Shown here piece by piece: positions 59,481-64,000 of a DNA stretch of 64,000 nucleotides. The stretch lies in the NCBI GenBank assembly GCA_013397865.1, contig VZTI01001048.1:3853579-3917578 (forward strand). Reading direction: 5' to 3'. Under the pieces are notes generated by a model, which worked only from the letters and a program-made list of their open reading frames with translations, did not search any database and was not told the DNA's origin. Position 1 is the stretch's first letter. Each line of letters begins with the position of its first letter. This stretch comes from Struthidea cinerea (taxonomy: Eukaryota; Chordata; Aves; Passeriformes; Corcoracidae). The translations under genes and the position numbers were made by a program.

Positions 59481-62400
59481 GAGAGCAGCGCTGCCTGAAA
59501 CTGAATTTTGCTATTTGAAAATTCTAGGAGTGAAACAAAGAGTAAGTGAATGATCCTGCTTGAACAGAGTGAGTACAGCAATGTTACTGTATTGTGAGAT
59601 TATATGTACAGTGTTGGAGAGGACAGTACTGAAGCTGAAGGAGGGAGTGGACCATATTTATCCTTTCTTTAATTCCACTTAATTCAGTACATTTACAATG
59701 CATTTGGCTCTATGTTTTCATTAAACTGTTATGAATTATGGCATTGCTTGTGCTTTTGTGCAGCGTGAAAATGGAAGCTGCTTCAATGGCAGAAGAAGCC
59801 AGGCTGAGTAAACTTGAGAGACAGAACAAGTGACTTCAAGGCTTAAAATGTATGGGAGTGCAAATGTGTGCAACTGTCAACTAAACATGTTAACAAGAGA
59901 GTTCGTACTAAGAGGTATGGGATTTACATGCTGATCACTGTCCCTGGTGCCTTCTCTAAATCTTTTCTCTCTGGAACAGTTGTTTATGCTCCTCTGCAGT
60001 TAGTAATGGCCCTGATCTGGCACACTCACACAAATACAGCTCCTCTCGGAAATCAGTTTGTGTAGACTGGGGGCTTAGACGCATATTTTATTTGCAAACA
60101 GCTGGAACAGCTTAAGAAGTTACTGTACCACGCATTGTTGTCCCATGCAGGAGATTTCCATCCCTTGCTGGCGAGGATGTCATGCAAACGCTTGTGCCAG
60201 TGCCAGAGCAGCACGGCCTGGGACAGCCCCCGTGCCCATTGCCCCGCTCAGCTGGTGGGACAGGGCTGTCCAGGCGTGGGGCAGTGAGGAGCAGTGGTCA
60301 GAAACAGGTTTGATCACCACAGTTAGCCCCTGCTCCAAATTCACTCCTGCAGTTCTAGACTGAAATACTGCTCATGCTGTGCTGTCAATGCTCTGCTTCC
60401 TGCACAAGGATGAGTGACATGAATGATGTTTAGGATTGGGCACTTACATTGCAAACTTCTGAGGACACGAAAAGTGTCTTTTCATGGTCTCAGAAGTGAG
60501 TGTATGATGTATCCTTGAGCTTTACATATGGAAGTAGAATAAGCACTGGTGTTTGGTGTAATTCCTAAATGTACCATGTTGTCTTATATTCAAGTACAAT
60601 TCTCCCTCTTTTGTTTTGCCTGTTGCAGTACATGACAAACAGCTGAATTGCTGAACCACTATGGACCGGGGCTACATTTGTCTTTGCACATATAAGTTTT
60701 GCACCACATGTCTTTAGTATTATCTAAAACCTACTCAAGCTTTAAATTCTTATTCAGGCAGTACTTCTAGGGTGTCAGTGGCTAGGAGCAAGCTCAGATG
60801 AGCTTAATGATTGTGTACAGTCCTGGGGAGAGCCAACTAGTCTGCAGAAAGCTGCTTAAGGCTGTAAATAGACATGTTCTGCAGCCCTGGACACTGCATT
60901 TGAGAGGGAATTTGAAGTTCTGTGAAGAAGGATGGAAACACAGAATACGTAACTCAGGGTGAGATTCAAGAGATGGCTTATACAGCCAGGATGAAAGTCC
61001 AAGCTTACTATATAAAGCATGTGAAGGATGGAAACAATTTTTCTAACCCCAAATCTGGTTTCTGGGTTTCTGAGGAAGGGTCTTTTAAGTCTCTTTGTGA
61101 GGATTGCTCTTTGAATCCTGTTACTTGAGCTTCTCTTACATAAGGAAAGGAAACTGCGAGTCTCATTTTCTAGGTGATAACTGTGTGATCTTGGGTTTAC
61201 GAAGCAGTACTTTTCAAGGCTCTTTCTGGGTCACTGATGTAGTATCTGCTGATAGTTCAGTAGAGCTGGCTGGCAGTTCAGCGCTCAACTCTTTCCTCTC
61301 TTTTCTGCTGAGGAATTTTTCTAAGAAATCAGAAACTCCTGGAGTTACCTTTTGAGGTAGGTAATGGCTGTTGTTGCCATCTGAACATTATATGATCATT
61401 AATGGGAAGAAAACTGCAAAAAGGTGGCTGGGGATCAGATTGCTCCATGAGGAAATGGGCTCCCCACAGGACCCAGACAGTGCATGTGCAAGTCTGTGAG
61501 CAAACATATTTGCACTCAGAGAGGTACGTTCTGCACAGCACCATTGCACACTAGTTCTCTTAACAGGCTGGCTCAAACTGGGGGTAAAAGGTGGATAGGG
61601 AGGACTCTGCTTAGCTCAGGCATGGAAAGCAGAACATTATTCATGAAGCATTTACTTTATTGCAACTAGCTGCTGCCAGGCCAGCTCCTTGTGTTGATGC
61701 AGAGAGCATGACAATTTTCACATTGTAAACACCATGCATTAATCAGGGCACCTCAATATTATGCAAACAAAATGTATGTACTTACAAATACTTCCACTGT
61801 ATTCGAATCAAAAATATGTCATGAAAAGGAGAGGGGGTTGTCAGGTTCATTTCATTAGGCAAGAAATTTAGGACTCTACAGGCAACATTCCCCCTGAGGT
61901 TTGAAGTGTGTTTAGTCTTTAATCCCTACATATTCTCCAGTTTAAAATGAAACTTGAAAATGTAAATAAACATGTATACTCTGTAACTCTGATTTGACAG
62001 TGTAAATCTTTTTGTGACAACAGGTCTTACTTTGTTAGATGACTACCTTGTAGAAATTGCCTGTAAGTTCTATTTCAGAGAAAATATTAATGTGAAATGT
62101 TGTCCTTGTGTTTATATTTTGTCAGAGTAGAGACATTTTGTGTAATTTTAATTCAAAGGTAAGCAGATCCTATGGGAACACTTTTTTTAAGAACACATGT
62201 TTTTCCTTAAATATATTCCTGGGAAATACATCCCTTGGTCCTGCTTCTTCATTTGCTTTTAAAAGACTCGCATCTCCATATTTTACACTATTTTAAATAC
62301 TATTTTGACAAAGAAATTATAATTATAATATTTTATTAAAAACCAACACTAAGACACCCATGAATATATACCTGGATGAAGAGTGATAGAGACTGTGAAG

Positions 62401-63540
62401 TTTTCCTACTATATAAAAGCACTTTCCTTAAAGCAAGATATTTGGAGGAAATGTTGGCTGTCATTGTGGGTTATATCTCATCATCCAATATCAGATGTAA
62501 TTATTCATAACTCTTCTTTTGACATGTACATAATTCACATTTCAGTGTCCTTTTTTTCCCTTGTCCTATCCAGAGTTTTTTCTGTGCTGAGACACATCAC
62601 AAAATGTCTTTGAAAGACGTCTTTGTAGCTCAGAATGTAGCTCAATATTTTTTTTTCTAATCTAAGGCTGAAGAAATCTCTGTCACTTCATTTCTAAACT
62701 TCTGGTTTTCTGGTGGAGCCACATGGTGGCTTTATACGGCTGCGATACACTAGGATATTAAAAAAAAATTAAATTGGGATGCAAAGGCATGTGGCTTGCA
62801 GAGAAAACTTCCCCTGTGGCATCAAATAAAAATCATGGTTCTCTGTAGAACTTATACATACACTATACATAACTGATGACCACTGTGTGACATATCAGTG
62901 GGAAAGCTTTCTGACCTAAGCAGCCCACCTGAAATACCCTCTAATTTATTGTTTAACCCAAAAAAAAAGGCATATAAAGGATGGAGTGATACCTTGGGAT
63001 CAGTAATAATGTTGGAATCAAGAATCAAGACACTTTCTCAAGTGTATGGTATTTAATTGAAAAAAAAAAGGGTTTTTTTTAACATGGAAAATAAGACATT
63101 CTGATATATATATATATAGAAAAGATATCAGAGGAAATAATGATGGGCTTTAGGGTGTGAAAGTATTTGTAATTACTAGCGCTCTCTAGTCCTGTAAAAG
63201 TGCATGGAAATCTTTTGCAGTGTTGCGTATTTATTTTTCTGTTTATTTTCCTGCCTTGTGGGCTGTACATACAAAAGAGTTGCCCATACACTGATGCAGG
63301 AGATTTTTTTTTACTCCTTGGGTTTTAACATTCTTGCCCGAGTGAGAGAATTTTCCATCCAGCTTGTTTACTTCATGATTTATGTCTAAATTGACAGAGT
63401 CCTTCGGAGGCATTCGTGTTAAATTTGAAACAAACATATTTAATGCTCGTGTTGTAATAAAACAGCTAAAAGAGCAGATTAAAAAGATATGCACAGAGAA
63501 GTCTGATTGATTGAGGGATTGATTTTACTACTTTTCCCGT
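59480..63540. other. Non-coding stretch, no gene seen
   Basis: Mostly AT-rich with short frames on both strands. It includes a short (AT)n run at about 63104-63118. No repeats, RNA genes or exons were recognised. Confidence 0.5.
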
Positions 63541-63920
63541 AGGTGGGTAGTGATGGCTGTAAATCTCCTGATAATCATTTCAGAAGCACCTTCATCAATA
63601 AACTCAAAAGGGACAGCTAGGTGTAAAAATTTGCCAGCCATCAGGTCAAACAAAAGGCAGCAAATGTGTAAAGAAAGAATTGAATTAAATAATCCCACCT
63701 TGGCTGGTTATGGCATTAGTCATTTTTATCTCGGGGGCGGAGGAGTCCCCATCACTGCTATTCTCTGGGATTTAGGGGAGAGAGAGGGAGAGGTTCTCTC
63801 GCTCATTTTTTTTTTCCTTTGACTAAACCCGTATTGCTTACGATTCAATTATGCGGGTAAAAGCTTGTGTTTGTGAGCAATGATCAATTATTAGTTGTCA
63901 GTAATAATAGCGAAGGATTC
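63540..63920. promoter_or_regulatory. Candidate conserved non-coding element
   Basis: Even-complexity block with GATAATCATTTC, AATTGAATTAAATAATCCC, GCATTAGTCATTTTTATC, TGATCAATTATTAG and retained CpGs (CTCGGGGGCGG, TCTCTCGCTC, CCCGTATTGCTTACG, ATGCGGG, TAGCGAAGG). A 90-codon plus-strand frame crosses it (63550-63822) without a domain. The mix of homeodomain cores and CpGs suggests an enhancer. Confidence 0.3.
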
Positions 63921-63941
63921 AATTCTGGTGCCCCCTCCTCT

Positions 63942-63943
<2 letters not shown>

Positions 63944-63981
<38 letters not shown>
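63944..63981. repeat. T38 homopolymer followed by C6
   Basis: Thirty-eight T residues then six C residues near the right end of the window. Very long mononucleotide runs are often miscounted in assemblies. Confidence 0.95.
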
Positions 63982-64000
63982 CCCCCCGAAAATCACTATA

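Noticed and set aside
1..64000. Prokaryotic or phage system, CRISPR array, tRNA or rRNA genes
   Set aside because: Base composition, lack of long coding frames, avian CR1 trace and vertebrate-type microsatellites all exclude a prokaryotic source; no cloverleaf or regularly spaced repeat array was found.

Overview
This window looks like AT-rich, non-coding vertebrate nuclear DNA, most likely avian. Three things point to birds: a 5'-truncated CR1 LINE end at 57961-58060 carrying the ATTCTATG-type octamers of the CR1 3' terminus; several decayed repeats of the kind scattered through sauropsid genomes ('gaagtcaatgg...gacttcaatggg...ggatcaggccc' type); and G/T-rich (GTTT/GGTTT) polypyrimidine-like stretches. 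Young transposons are almost absent. There are no bacterial features, operons, CRISPR arrays, rRNA or tRNA genes.

I could not recognise any protein-coding gene. The open frames are short, lie on both strands, and mostly look like chance. The longest, 218 codons at 48043-48699 and 202 codons at 31064-31672, have no recognisable domain. Three places look like possible 3' exons, with a polypyrimidine tract and AG acceptor followed by an open frame: 16239-16373, 39004-39048 plus 39811-39949, and 47225-47330. They are weak candidates that need transcript evidence.

Layout. 1-8 kb: AT-rich with several stretches that read like conserved non-coding elements, plus an AAAT microsatellite. 8-21 kb: unremarkable DNA, one old sauropsid repeat, a G12-A-T22 homopolymer block and one exon candidate. 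21-29 kb: more enhancer-like DNA, a run of three palindromes at 24340-24426, and old repeats. 29-33 kb: a moderately GC-richer patch with a long unassigned frame and a possible CR1 scrap. 33-47 kb: enhancer-like blocks, two old MIR/L3-like repeats, several perfect hairpins and the 39-kb exon candidate. 47.9-48.6 kb: the one strongly GC/CpG-rich island, possibly a solo LTR or a small CpG island. 49-64 kb: mostly plain sequence, a CR1 remnant at 58 kb, and an enhancer-like block followed by T38 at the right edge.

Best reading: a gene desert or very large intron, possibly carrying cis-regulatory elements of a developmental gene. I could not identify the locus. The regulatory interpretation is inference from base composition and motif content, not from alignment.
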